Source: Lachnospiraceae bacterium (lineage in GTDB: Bacteria; Bacillota; Clostridia; Lachnospirales; Lachnospiraceae). Taken from it: a stretch of 41,537 bases of DNA. A model generated the notes under the pieces. It did no database searches, was not told the DNA's origin, and worked only from the letters and a program-made list of their open reading frames with translations. The stretch is from the NCBI GenBank assembly GCA_022791815.1, contig JAAVZU010000020.1, positions 1-41,537 on the forward strand. Direction: 5' to 3'. Numbering within the stretch: position 1 is the first letter of the stretch; each line of letters starts with the position of its first letter. Shown here one piece after another: positions 1-9,072 of this stretch. The position numbers and the translations under genes are program-made.

Positions 1-258
1 AAGTCTGAGCCTTGCAAGCTCTTTATCGCCGAGCTTTGACGTTTCTTTGCCATGAAAGAACACCTTGCCCGCAGTAACTCTGTCCATTCCCGAAACGCAG
101 TAAAGCAACGTGCTTTTGCCTGATCCGGAAGGTCCCATGACCGCTACCATTTCGCCCTCGCCGATCGTCAGGTCTATGTTTTTCAACACATTGTTCTGAT
201 GCTTGTTCACGATATATGTCTTGCAAAGTCCCTTTGTCTGTAAAACAGTATTATTCAT
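1..258 (-). CDS. ABC transporter ATP-binding protein (partial, 3' end outside window)
   Basis: Only the first 86 codons are inside the window; the gene runs off the left edge. The reverse-strand translation begins MNNTVLQTKGLCKTY and carries a Walker A motif GPSGSGKST at about residues 42-50, typical of MacB/LolD-type ATPases that pair with FtsX-like permeases. The ATG at 258 is preceded by GGAGG, 7 bases upstream. It lies 13 bp downstream of the permease gene and is almost certainly cotranscribed with it. It would energise the permease at the cytoplasmic face of the membrane. The substrate cannot be read from this fragment; related pairs often handle antimicrobial peptides or lipids. GC content is clearly higher than in genes beyond 2.8 kb. 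Confidence 0.9.
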   Translation of the reverse strand, partial: MNNTVLQTKGLCKTYIVNKHQNNVLKNIDLTIGEGEMVAVMGPSGSGKSTLLYCVSGMDRVTAGKVFFHGKETSKLGDKELARLRL

Positions 259-271
259 TCCGTTGTCCTCC

Positions 272-2629
272 TTATTCTATGCTTGCCGTATCGGAAGCCT
301 TGATTGTTTTTGTGTAAAGTGCAGTCAGGTCTGAACCTATGACGGTCACGCCGATGAGAATTGCCGGGCCGATCACAAATATTTCCAGTGGGTCAAAATC
401 GCATTTCAAGCCTGATACATCGCCGACCATGTTACCTACCCAATTCATCATCACATTGCTGAGCGGCATAAGTACCGCCGTGGACAGGATACAAGCGAGT
501 ATTGATGCAATCACGAACCGCAATGTATGCTGTGCGGCAATACTGCCATCGGTAACTCCTACCGCTTTCATAAGAGCTATTTCACTCTTTTCCTTTGCAA
601 TGAAGCTGCGCTCCATAAGAATGACGATCATTGCCGTAACAATAACGGTAAGTATCATCATAATCTTCTTGATAGCGTTCAGTGTGTCGGACATTCCCGT
701 AAAATTATTGATGAAGTCAGAGGTCGAATACACCTTGTCGGTTTCGAGCAGATCTCTCAGCTTTTCAATGTTTTGGTTTATCCGATCTTTATCGGGACTG
801 CCATCAAAGTGTATCTGCACACCCATCACATTGCTTGCCGCCAGATGTCCGAGGTCAAAATCTTTATATAGTAAAGCGGCATTAGCGGAGTTGACGAACG
901 TAGAAAATGTTCCCGTGATAATAAACTCATACTCTTTATCATTAATTACTGCCGTTACCCTGTCGCCGATCTCTGCACCCAGATTATCGAGAGTACCTAC
1001 CGTTACGGCGATCTCGTCCGTCTTCTGCGGAGTGCTGCCTTTGTCTACATGGAGAGTATCATTTGTTTCGCCTTTTATGACGCGGAAATTAATCGTTGCT
1101 GTTTTGTCTCCGTGTGATGTTTCATGCTGTGCACCTATTGTCATTGTGCATTTACCCGGCATTCCGTTATCGGCAAGGAGTTTTTCGGTATCTGCTATGA
1201 GCTGCTTATGCGTACTCTGATCTACCATGACCTCGCCCATTATTTCGGTGTCCATGATATGTGCTTCACTTGAGGGTACATCGAAGAAACGCAGTAACTT
1301 TTCACTTTTGAGCGTCAATGCAAAATTCGACATAATCGTCATAAGCAGTATACAGAGCGTGAACACAACTGTTATGATAGAAAACTGTTTCGGTGAGCTG
1401 AGCACATCATTGACTGAGAGAAATGCGGTTGACGGAAGCTCCACGCGTCCTAAGCACAAAAGGCTCCTTTTTCGGAAACGCTCGCCCGTCTGCCCGTTTC
1501 TTACAGCATCGATGGGCGAGAGTTTGTTTACTCTGCGTGTACAGCCGTAGCAGAACAGCAGGATAATGATAACTACCAACCCAGAGCTTAAAATCCCCAT
1601 AAGAGTGCCGCTCTTGCTGCCGAGAACCATATTTTCCGATACGTTTTTCATCATCATATCTCCGAGAGGAACAGAACAGAAATATCCTATCAGTGTACCG
1701 ACCACGGCAATAACAAGATACTTGACGATATACAGGCTTCTTATACTGCCGTTGTCGATACCGACTGCCTTCATCACACCGATCTCACGAAATTCCTCGC
1801 TTATTGTAAAACCTATCGTGAAACGCAGCACCACAAAGGCTGTGAACATCAGCACGACACTGATTATCATTAAGATATAAGCCGCAAGCATATCATAGAG
1901 ATAAATACTCTTGTTTTCTTCCCGTGTGCTGACAAATACCCGGTCATAGTCCTTTGCAAGTTCCTTTATTTCATCAACATCTGACGTATCTATATAAAGC
2001 TGCTTGTAATTCATGATATGAGTGGCTTCGTCCTTGTCAAGATAGTCATAGTCAGCAGAGTTTATGATAAGATACGGGCTATAAACTCCTCCCGAATTAT
2101 TGAACAGTGCACCCTTGAACCTCCCCATAAACTTAAGCGTAAGATGACAGTCACCCACATCAAGCTCCACCTTATCGCCCTCTTTTATATCAATGTCCTG
2201 TAAAAAATTAGCGGTGGCATAAAAGCAGCCCTTGTCCACGCTTTCAATGATGTTATTGTTCTCATCGAAATAGTTAAGCGCCATTTCACTATCGGAAATC
2301 AATTGAGCGATGTTCGCGAAATTATCGAGTTTCTTTCCGTTATGCTTGAAACTCTTTGAGCTGGCTACACTCAACCAATGCTCGGTCTTCATCTCCTTGA
2401 CGCAGACAAGCTCTCCAATCCTTTCTCTGGCGTCGTTTTCCCCCAAGGTCATCACGGTGACATCGGGAACGTTCGCCGCATCAAAATAATGCTCAATACC
2501 TCCCGTCACGGCTATGATATTGTTCACTGCCGCCGTTGCAAACATTGAGCCTAAAATGACAAACAACAGCAGAATGATGTTCATGGTCTTTTTGCGTTTC
2601 AGATCTTTTTTCAATATCCTCCAGAACAT
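272..2629 (-). CDS. FtsX-like ABC transporter permease
   Basis: 785 aa. One N-terminal membrane segment (about residues 14-36) is followed by a large extracytoplasmic region, then two FtsX-type modules of hydrophobic helices (about 245-365 and 655-775). Each module contains the conserved EIGVMKAVG / EIALMKAVG loop that contacts the ATPase, which is diagnostic for the MacB/FtsX permease superfamily. The partner ATPase lies 13 bp downstream. The duplicated-module layout and length fit bacterial exporters of the antimicrobial-peptide type, but the substrate is not predictable. No two-component system is in the window, although the promoter carries a direct repeat that such a regulator could bind. 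Base composition (about half GC in many stretches) differs from the AT-rich genes that follow, which suggests horizontal acquisition. Confidence 0.88.
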   Translation of the reverse strand: MFWRILKKDLKRKKTMNIILLLFVILGSMFATAAVNNIIAVTGGIEHYFDAANVPDVTVMTLGENDARERIGELVCVKEMKTEHWLSVASSKSFKHNGKKLDNFANIAQLISDSEMALNYFDENNNIIESVDKGCFYATANFLQDIDIKEGDKVELDVGDCHLTLKFMGRFKGALFNNSGGVYSPYLIINSADYDYLDKDEATHIMNYKQLYIDTSDVDEIKELAKDYDRVFVSTREENKSIYLYDMLAAYILMIISVVLMFTAFVVLRFTIGFTISEEFREIGVMKAVGIDNGSIRSLYIVKYLVIAVVGTLIGYFCSVPLGDMMMKNVSENMVLGSKSGTLMGILSSGLVVIIILLFCYGCTRRVNKLSPIDAVRNGQTGERFRKRSLLCLGRVELPSTAFLSVNDVLSSPKQFSIITVVFTLCILLMTIMSNFALTLKSEKLLRFFDVPSSEAHIMDTEIMGEVMVDQSTHKQLIADTEKLLADNGMPGKCTMTIGAQHETSHGDKTATINFRVIKGETNDTLHVDKGSTPQKTDEIAVTVGTLDNLGAEIGDRVTAVINDKEYEFIITGTFSTFVNSANAALLYKDFDLGHLAASNVMGVQIHFDGSPDKDRINQNIEKLRDLLETDKVYSTSDFINNFTGMSDTLNAIKKIMMILTVIVTAMIVILMERSFIAKEKSEIALMKAVGVTDGSIAAQHTLRFVIASILACILSTAVLMPLSNVMMNWVGNMVGDVSGLKCDFDPLEIFVIGPAILIGVTVIGSDLTALYTKTIKASDTASIE

Positions 2630-2671
2630 AGTGTATACCTCTTTTCTGTGTTTTATTTTCTCTATGTTCTG

Positions 2672-2705
2672 ATCATAGCATAGAAATTCTTAACAAGTCT
2701 TTAAC
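2672..2705 (-). promoter_or_regulatory. Promoter of the ABC cassette with a TTAAC direct repeat
   Basis: On the plus strand TTAAC occurs at 2690-2694 and 2701-2705, 11 bp apart. Reading the minus strand, this direct repeat lies just upstream of TATGAT (2672-2677), a good -10 hexamer, with no strong -35. Tandem half-sites one helical turn apart next to a weak -35 are typical of OmpR-family response-regulator activation. The regulator itself is not visible. Inference only. Confidence 0.45.
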
Positions 2706-2792
2706 TTTTGACGGAACATGAAAAAAGTTCAGATTCCACCTCACGACAGACACCTTGCTGTTTGGCTATACACTTCCTCTCTAAATCTCTTT

Positions 2793-5015
2793 CTAATACA
2801 TTGTCAGCGGGTTCTTGTCAAAATACACATTTACCTTCTGAAAATAATTAGAGTATTCTACAAATCCCTCCAAATAATTCTTTACTTCAATTAAAACCTC
2901 CAAGTCACATTCTTTTAAATAGATTACCCTTCGATACCTGTCTTTTAAACGATAGTGATATGCCTTTGCGGGTCCAATAATCTTTTCTCCCATTTTTTCT
3001 TTTGCTGCTTCTGCAAGTAGAACACTTGCCTTTTCCACCTGTTTTTCATCGGGAGAAACTAATAATATAGCCAACAAATGCCCCAAAGGTGGATATTGTA
3101 ACATTCTTCGGTAAGTAATTTCTTGTTGGTAAAATTCTTCATAATTTTGTTCCTTTGCAGAAACAATACTGTAATGTTCTGGCTGGTAAGTTTGTATTAC
3201 TGCTTCTCCATGCTGTTCTCTCCGTCCTGCTCTTCCCGCCACTTGACATAATAACTGGAAGGTTCTCTCTGATGCCCGGTAATCATTTGCAAATAAAGAT
3301 AAATCTGCCGCTAAAGCCCCCACTAATGTGACGTTTTTAAAATCATGCCCCTTACCTATCATCTGGGTTCCAATTAAGATATCTGCCTCCTGCCTTTCAA
3401 ATGCCTTAAGTATTTCTTCATAAGCCCCTTTTCGGCTTGTGGTATCCCGATCCATCCGAAGGATTCTGGCAGAGGGAAATTCTTTTTTAGCATACTCTTC
3501 CACTTTCTGGGTTCCAGTCCCAAAACTGGCAATATATTTTGATCCACAAGAAGGACATACAGACGGTTTCCTTGTTTCATATCCACAATAATGGCACATC
3601 ATTTTACCATTGTTATGTTCCGTAAGTGATACCTGACAGTGAGGACATTCCAACACAAAACCACACTGCCTGCAAGAAATAAAGCCTGCATATCCTCTAC
3701 GGTTTAAAAATAACAAAATCTGTTCTTTCCGCTCTAATCTCTCCTGTATCTTCTCTTTGAGACTTCTGCTAAAAATCGAAAAATTCCTTGCCTTTAACTC
3801 TTTCCGCAAATCAACAATAGAAATATCTGGGATCCTGCTTTCCCCACCTCTCTCATCAAGCGTAAAAAGTTTATATTCTCCACTTTCTGCTTTATAATAG
3901 CTTTCCACAGAAGGCGTAGCAGATCCTAAAATTACAGATGCATTACACATTTTAGCCCGCTGCAGTGCTACTTCTCTTGCATGATATTTGGGCATGGCTT
4001 CGCTTTTATAACTTGGCTCGTGTTCTTCATCTAAAAGGATTAACCCAAGTTTTGGAAAAGGGGTAAACAGTGCCATCCTAGGTCCTATCATGATATCCAA
4101 TTCTCCTGCTTTTGCCCTTTCATACTGGTCAAAACGTTCCCCTTCTGATAACTTGGAGTGAAGTACAGATACCCTTTGTCCAAATCTTTGATAAAACCGA
4201 TCTATCATGGCTACAGTAAGTGCAATCTCAGGAATCAGAAAAATCACCTGTTTTCCTTCTTTTACCACATGTTCTATTATTTCAAAATAAACCTCTGTTT
4301 TTCCGCTTCCTGTCACTCCACGTATCAGATAAGTACCTCTTATTCCAGCTTGGTATTCTCCCCATATTTCCTCCGCAATTTGCTGCTGTTTTGGAGTAAG
4401 GATAATTTTCTTCTCTATTTGTACCTGCTCGTTAATAGGATTACGATACTGTCGTTTACTGGAAACAGCAATAATCCCCAAATCTACAAACTTTCGTATC
4501 ACATCCCTGTTGATATTCAGTTCTTCCAATGCATCCTTATAAGAAATAACTTCCTCTTCCTCTAAGGCTGCTGCCAAGCGATATCTTGCCTTATAATGCT
4601 TTCTTTCACACTCTTCCATATATACAAAAAGCCGTTCCCTGTCTATGATTCGGTGAAGATATTGTTCTTTTTGCTCTTTAACTGTTTTTTTTACAGGAAG
4701 AACAGTTCTCAGTGCATCGTTCATCGTAGATCCATAATGTGTACGCATCCATGCTGCCAATTTTATAAATTGTCCTTCTATTACCGTTCCATCTAAAATT
4801 ACTTTTGTGATTGCCTTAATGCGTTCTGGCGGAAATTCTGGATACATGGTAATTCCTAATATAAAACCTTTGATTTGACGATTTCCAGTGCCAAAAGGAA
4901 TGAGGACTTGTGCCCCAATTACGGCATAAGTCTCCCATTCCTCTGGTATTGCATATTCATAAGTTTTATCCAGATTTTCATGTGAAATATTCACAATTAC
5001 TCTTGCATATTTCAT
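2793..5015 (-). CDS. priA: Primosomal protein N' (replication restart helicase PriA)
   Basis: 740 aa, the usual full length. The N-terminal 3'-DNA-binding region is followed by a superfamily-2 helicase core with Walker A GVTGSGKTE at residues 233-241, a DEEH box near 327, and GSATPS. Paired Cys-x2-Cys zinc-binding motifs follow at about 445-495 (CRQC, CPHC, CHYC, CPSC), and the helicase C-terminal motif QVAGRAGR is also present. PriA recognises stalled forks and reloads the replicative helicase. The ATG at 5015 has GGAG 8 bases upstream. It is the last gene of the argS-dapF-murE-murF-priA run. The 173-bp gap to murF is filled by a hairpin-rich element ending 17 bp before this start, so its expression could depend on that element. 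Confidence 0.96.
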   Translation of the reverse strand: MKYARVIVNISHENLDKTYEYAIPEEWETYAVIGAQVLIPFGTGNRQIKGFILGITMYPEFPPERIKAITKVILDGTVIEGQFIKLAAWMRTHYGSTMNDALRTVLPVKKTVKEQKEQYLHRIIDRERLFVYMEECERKHYKARYRLAAALEEEEVISYKDALEELNINRDVIRKFVDLGIIAVSSKRQYRNPINEQVQIEKKIILTPKQQQIAEEIWGEYQAGIRGTYLIRGVTGSGKTEVYFEIIEHVVKEGKQVIFLIPEIALTVAMIDRFYQRFGQRVSVLHSKLSEGERFDQYERAKAGELDIMIGPRMALFTPFPKLGLILLDEEHEPSYKSEAMPKYHAREVALQRAKMCNASVILGSATPSVESYYKAESGEYKLFTLDERGGESRIPDISIVDLRKELKARNFSIFSRSLKEKIQERLERKEQILLFLNRRGYAGFISCRQCGFVLECPHCQVSLTEHNNGKMMCHYCGYETRKPSVCPSCGSKYIASFGTGTQKVEEYAKKEFPSARILRMDRDTTSRKGAYEEILKAFERQEADILIGTQMIGKGHDFKNVTLVGALAADLSLFANDYRASERTFQLLCQVAGRAGRREQHGEAVIQTYQPEHYSIVSAKEQNYEEFYQQEITYRRMLQYPPLGHLLAILLVSPDEKQVEKASVLLAEAAKEKMGEKIIGPAKAYHYRLKDRYRRVIYLKECDLEVLIEVKNYLEGFVEYSNYFQKVNVYFDKNPLTMY

Positions 5016-5032
5016 TTACGCTGCTCCATTTC

Positions 5033-5167
5033 CGTTACTGTTCACGCATGCGTAAACAGTAACGTTTGGGTCAATGCTTCGCATGTAAAATTGCCCCAAA
5101 CAATCCTGTGTTACTCTTTCTTACGCTCTTTGCAACGTAGTGCAAAGAGCTGCCTGTGAACTGTAAC
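5033..5167. repeat. 135-bp multi-hairpin intergenic element
   Basis: The ends GTTACTGTTCAC (5034-5045) and GTGAACTGTAAC (5156-5167) are inverted copies with one mismatch. Inside are a palindrome CGTTACTGTT...AACAGTAACG (5033-5064), a stem GTTTGGG...CCCAAAC (5064-5101) and a perfect 10-bp hairpin GCTCTTTGCA/TGCAAAGAGC (5125-5150). It fills the murF-priA gap. It could be a miniature inverted-repeat element or a structured mRNA spacer. It shares its end sequence with the smaller palindromes at 6653, 11013, 25229 and 35356. Confidence 0.6.
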
Positions 5168-5188
5168 CTATTTCCTCAACTGGTATGC

Positions 5189-6634
5189 TTACCTATCACT
5201 TTTTAACGCTTCTACAACTTCCTCCATATGCATTCCTCTGGAACCTTTTACCAAAACACCATCACCTTCCTTTACATAGTCCTTTAAAAAGGCAATTGCT
5301 TGTGGTTTATCCACAAAATGTCTGGTTAAAACAGTATTGGTGTTATCATTGATTCCCTCACAAATTGCCTTTGCTTCCATACCAACACAAATCACTGCAT
5401 CCAACGGTTTCTTTGCAAGAAAAGTTCCTACTTCATAATGGCAGTCCCTAGAAACTTCTCCCAATTCCATAACATCTGCAAGAACCAGAATTTTCCTTTT
5501 TAGCCCCTCCATAGCAAGGAGCATATCTGCTCCACTCTTCATGGAATCTGGGCTGGCATTGTAGGTATCATCTATAATTTTTATGCCTTTTACCTCAAAT
5601 ACCTGTCCCCGTTTATCAATTGGCTGGTATTTTTCCAATCCAGTCTTTGCCACTTCTGGCTTAATTCCAAGCTTTTGTGCAATTGCCAAAGCTACAACTG
5701 CATTATTTACATTATGGTTTCCAAGTACCGAAAGTACAACTTCTTCTTTTTCACTTTCTGAAACATAAGTAAAATAAGTGTTTTCTCCAACTGTTTTGAT
5801 ATCTTCTCCACGATAAGTACAGTTTTCACCAGTTCCAAACTCAAACACTTGAATCTGTCCTAGTTTTTTATAAGTATCTTCATCAAATAATCCTTCTGGA
5901 ACTTCTTTGTCATTCTTTCTCTTATCCACAAATCCTTTGATTTCACCTAAGAGAGGATCATCTCCATTTACATAAACAGGATTATTTCCAGAAAATTCAT
6001 CTATAATATTCAGCTTTTCTTTTCGTATATTTTCCTTAGAACCTAACTGTCCAATATGAGACACGCCAATATTTGTCATAACTGCCATATCTGGTTTTGC
6101 TATAGTAGAAAGACGGTGCATTTCACCAACTTCACTCATCCCCATTTCAATAACAGCAACTTCTATATCTTCTTCTAACTCAAACATCATTAAAGGCAAG
6201 CCTACCTGACTATTCATATTCCCTTTTGTCTTTAAAACCTTCTTCTTTGTACCAAGTGCAGCTGCAATCATTTCCTTTGTTGTGGTTTTTCCCACACTTC
6301 CCGTAATTCCAATTAAAGGCATTGAAAACAGGCTTCTATAAAATGCTGCTGCAAGCTGCAGGGCAAGAAGGGTATCTGCAACCTGAATATAAACTTTTCC
6401 CTCTTTATATTCTTTTATTGGCTTTTGAGTAAAGGTGGCAACTGCACCAGCCTCTAGTGCCATATCAATAAAACTATGGGCATCTACTCTTTCTCCAATA
6501 ATTGGCACAAAAAGAGTTCCCTGTTGGATTTCTTTTGAATTGGTACTAACAGAAGTGATAAGGAGGTCTTCATCGCCAGATAAAATCTTTCCTCCTACTG
6601 CTTCTGCCAATGTTACTGCTTTTACTGCTTTCAT
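5189..6634 (-). CDS. murF: UDP-N-acetylmuramoyl-tripeptide--D-alanyl-D-alanine ligase
   Basis: 481 aa from the ATG at 6634. This start is preferred over an in-frame GTG at 6664 because AAAGG lies 10 bases upstream of the ATG and the GTG extension lies inside a hairpin repeat. MurF adds D-Ala-D-Ala to the UDP-MurNAc tripeptide in the cytoplasm, the last soluble step of the peptidoglycan precursor. The Mur-ligase ATP motif GITGSVGKTTTK is at 109-120. The domain order (N-terminal UDP-binding domain, central ATPase, C-terminal domain with DDTYNASPDSM) fits MurF rather than MurC, MurD or MurE. It follows murE by 87 bp in the same run. Confidence 0.96.
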   Translation of the reverse strand: MKAVKAVTLAEAVGGKILSGDEDLLITSVSTNSKEIQQGTLFVPIIGERVDAHSFIDMALEAGAVATFTQKPIKEYKEGKVYIQVADTLLALQLAAAFYRSLFSMPLIGITGSVGKTTTKEMIAAALGTKKKVLKTKGNMNSQVGLPLMMFELEEDIEVAVIEMGMSEVGEMHRLSTIAKPDMAVMTNIGVSHIGQLGSKENIRKEKLNIIDEFSGNNPVYVNGDDPLLGEIKGFVDKRKNDKEVPEGLFDEDTYKKLGQIQVFEFGTGENCTYRGEDIKTVGENTYFTYVSESEKEEVVLSVLGNHNVNNAVVALAIAQKLGIKPEVAKTGLEKYQPIDKRGQVFEVKGIKIIDDTYNASPDSMKSGADMLLAMEGLKRKILVLADVMELGEVSRDCHYEVGTFLAKKPLDAVICVGMEAKAICEGINDNTNTVLTRHFVDKPQAIAFLKDYVKEGDGVLVKGSRGMHMEEVVEALKSDR

Positions 6635-6652
6635 ATTAATCGAACCTTTCTC

Positions 6653-6685
6653 ATTACTGGACACAGGGAACCTGTGAATAGTAAC
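6653..6685. repeat. Short hairpin repeat of the GTTACTGTTCAC family
   Basis: ATTACTGGACACAGG, a GAA loop and CCTGTGAATAGTAAC form a 33-nt hairpin with about 12 of 15 pairs, in the murE-murF gap. The outer GTTACTATTCAC (minus strand) matches the family seen at 5033 and 11013. Confidence 0.5.
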
Positions 6686-6721
6686 CCTTTCTCTTCTACC
6701 ATTGACATAAAACCAAACTAA

Positions 6722-8185
6722 TTACATATTTTCTTCTTTTTGGATTTGTGCAATTAATTCTCTTTCATCCATATGGTATTTTTTCCCTTTGATTTCCTGA
6801 TAATCCTCATGTCCCTTTCCTGCCAGAACAATTACGTCACCTTCTTTTGCATTTACCATACAATACCGGATGGCTTCTTTTCTGTCTGGTATGGTTACAT
6901 AATCACCATCTGCTTTTGCCACTCCAATCATGATATCATCAATAATTGCTTCTGGTTCTTCATCTCTTGGATTATCCGATGTTACTACTGTCAAATCCGC
7001 AAATTTGGAAGAAACTTCTCCCATTTCATAACGGCGTAATCTGGAACGGTTTCCACCACAGCCAAACATGCATACCAAACGCTTTGGATTATATTCACGC
7101 AAGGTAACCAGTAAACTTTCCAGACTCATAGCATTGTGTGCATAATCAATCATTATTGTATAAGAATCGGAAACTGGAATAATTTCTACTCTTCCTTTCA
7201 CTCGGATTCCCAATAATGCTTCCTTTATAGCTTCTTCCTTCACACCAAAATGACGGCAAATAGCAATAGCTGCCAGAGAATTATACACACTGAATCTGCC
7301 TGGAACATCCATTTCTACTTCCAGATTCATTTTACCAGTTATACCATAAGCAACACCAAAGAATCCTGGTTTATTGATTAGTTCAGGTTCACTGGCACAC
7401 AAATCTGCTTCTTTTGAAAATCCAAAAGTCTCCAATTCACAAGTATGCCCTTCTAAAACTTGTTTATAATGTAAATCGTCTATATTAACAATTCCTATTT
7501 TGCACTGTTTAAAGAGTAAACCTTTACAATGCATATATTCTTCAAAATCTTTGTGTTCGTTTGGTCCAATATGATCTGGTTCCAAATTGGTAAAAATTCC
7601 ATAATCAAAAGTAAATCCACTTACCCTGTCAAGCATAAGACCTTGTGAAGATACCTCCATAACTACACATTGGATTCCTGCATCAACCATTTCCCGAAAA
7701 GTCTCTTGCACAACATAAGATTCTGGTGTGGTATTTTTTGCAGGTATTGTTTTATCTCCAATTACTGTTTCAATAGTTCCAATCAAACCAGTACGGAATC
7801 CTGTTTTTTCCAGAATAGATTTTACCATATAAGTGGTTGTAGTTTTCCCCTTTGTTCCAGTAATTCCTATGGTTTTTAATTTTTCTGCAGGATACCCAAA
7901 ATAAGCAGCAGACATATATGCTAATGCCTTTCTGGTATTGTCCACTTGAATCACAGTAATATTCCCTGGTGCTTCCACTTCTTTTTCTACAATAACAGCA
8001 GTTACACCCATTTTTGCCACTTGCGAAACAAAAGTATGCCCATCCGCAACTGCTCCACGAATACATACAAACACTCCGTTTTCACAGGCTTCTCTGGAAT
8101 CATATATCAATTTGCTAACTGGTAGGTCAATCTGTCCTGTTATAATTTTATAATCTAGTTTTTCTAACAAATATTCCAAAGTCAT
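6722..8185 (-). CDS. murE: UDP-N-acetylmuramoyl-L-alanyl-D-glutamate--2,6-diaminopimelate ligase
   Basis: 487 aa. The ATP-binding motif GITGTKGKTTTT spans residues 107-118, and the substrate-selecting motif DNPR is at 404-407. In this family DNPR marks enzymes that add meso-diaminopimelate rather than lysine, so the cell wall should be mDAP-type. That agrees with dapF immediately upstream, which makes meso-DAP and is separated by only 15 bp. Cytoplasmic peptidoglycan precursor synthesis. The ATG at 8185 is preceded by AAGGAGG. Length and domain order are normal. Confidence 0.97.
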   Translation of the reverse strand: MTLEYLLEKLDYKIITGQIDLPVSKLIYDSREACENGVFVCIRGAVADGHTFVSQVAKMGVTAVIVEKEVEAPGNITVIQVDNTRKALAYMSAAYFGYPAEKLKTIGITGTKGKTTTTYMVKSILEKTGFRTGLIGTIETVIGDKTIPAKNTTPESYVVQETFREMVDAGIQCVVMEVSSQGLMLDRVSGFTFDYGIFTNLEPDHIGPNEHKDFEEYMHCKGLLFKQCKIGIVNIDDLHYKQVLEGHTCELETFGFSKEADLCASEPELINKPGFFGVAYGITGKMNLEVEMDVPGRFSVYNSLAAIAICRHFGVKEEAIKEALLGIRVKGRVEIIPVSDSYTIMIDYAHNAMSLESLLVTLREYNPKRLVCMFGCGGNRSRLRRYEMGEVSSKFADLTVVTSDNPRDEEPEAIIDDIMIGVAKADGDYVTIPDRKEAIRYCMVNAKEGDVIVLAGKGHEDYQEIKGKKYHMDERELIAQIQKEENM

Positions 8186-8200
8186 GGTATAAAACCCTCC

Positions 8201-9034
8201 TTATTCAAAGAACTCTCCTTCAAACACAGTTGTTGCCGGTCCAGTCATATAAACACAATTTTTTTCTTTGTCATATTGGATTTTTAAATCCCCACCAAGT
8301 AAATGTACTAACACTTCATCCTCTGTCTTATTATTTAAGATACATGCTACTGCTGCTGCACAAGCACCTGTTCCACAAGCCCATGTCTCACCAGAACCTC
8401 TTTCCCATACACGCATGTTTACTTCGTGCCTGTCAATAATTTGTATAAATTCTGTATTTACCCGTTCTGGAAACATATCATGATTTTCAAATATTGGTCC
8501 AATCTTTTCCAGATCCAGACTGCTGGTATCCTCTACCCAGACAATGGCATGAGGATTTCCCATAGAAACGCAGGTCATCTCATATTCTTTACCTGCTATC
8601 TCTACTTTTTCACCAATCATTTTCTCTTTCTCAAAAATAACAGGAACCTCTTTTGCAGTTATAATTGGTGCACCCATATCTACTTTTACTGTTGCTACTT
8701 TTCCTTTTTCCACAAAAAGTTCCAAGTATTTGATACCACTTTTTGTTTCTACCGAAATACTGGTCTTATCTGTCAAACCATAATCAAACACATATTTTCC
8801 AACACAACGTATTCCATTTCCACACATATTTCCTTCTGAACCGTCTGCATTATACATTGCCATACGGAAATCCGCCACATCAGAAGGCAATATTAAAATC
8901 AACCCATCTGATCCAATTCCAAAATGGCGGTCACTTACTTTCTTCGACAATTCTTCTGGATTATCCATTTTCTCTATGAAACAATTCACATAAACATAAT
9001 CATTACCACAACCATGCATTTTGGTAAATTTCAT
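8201..9034 (-). CDS. dapF: Diaminopimelate epimerase
   Basis: 277 aa, normal length. It converts LL- to meso-diaminopimelate for lysine and peptidoglycan synthesis. Both catalytic cysteines of the cofactor-independent epimerase are visible: C71 in NMCGNGIRC and C220 in WACGTGACAAAV. The substrate-binding stretches NADGSEGN and MGNPHAI are also present. It sits directly ahead of murE, the enzyme that consumes its product, and 38 bp after argS. Confidence 0.97.
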   Translation of the reverse strand: MKFTKMHGCGNDYVYVNCFIEKMDNPEELSKKVSDRHFGIGSDGLILILPSDVADFRMAMYNADGSEGNMCGNGIRCVGKYVFDYGLTDKTSISVETKSGIKYLELFVEKGKVATVKVDMGAPIITAKEVPVIFEKEKMIGEKVEIAGKEYEMTCVSMGNPHAIVWVEDTSSLDLEKIGPIFENHDMFPERVNTEFIQIIDRHEVNMRVWERGSGETWACGTGACAAAVACILNNKTEDEVLVHLLGGDLKIQYDKEKNCVYMTGPATTVFEGEFFE

Positions 9035-9072
9035 ACTCTCTCTACCTTCCTTTACTATTGATGAATTTCTGT

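Noticed and set aside
339-1220. Long plus-strand open frame of about 293 codons inside the ABC permease gene
   Set aside because: It is antisense to a clear FtsX permease, has low-complexity Ser/Ile/Pro-rich translation and no ribosome site; a shadow of the GC-rich gene.
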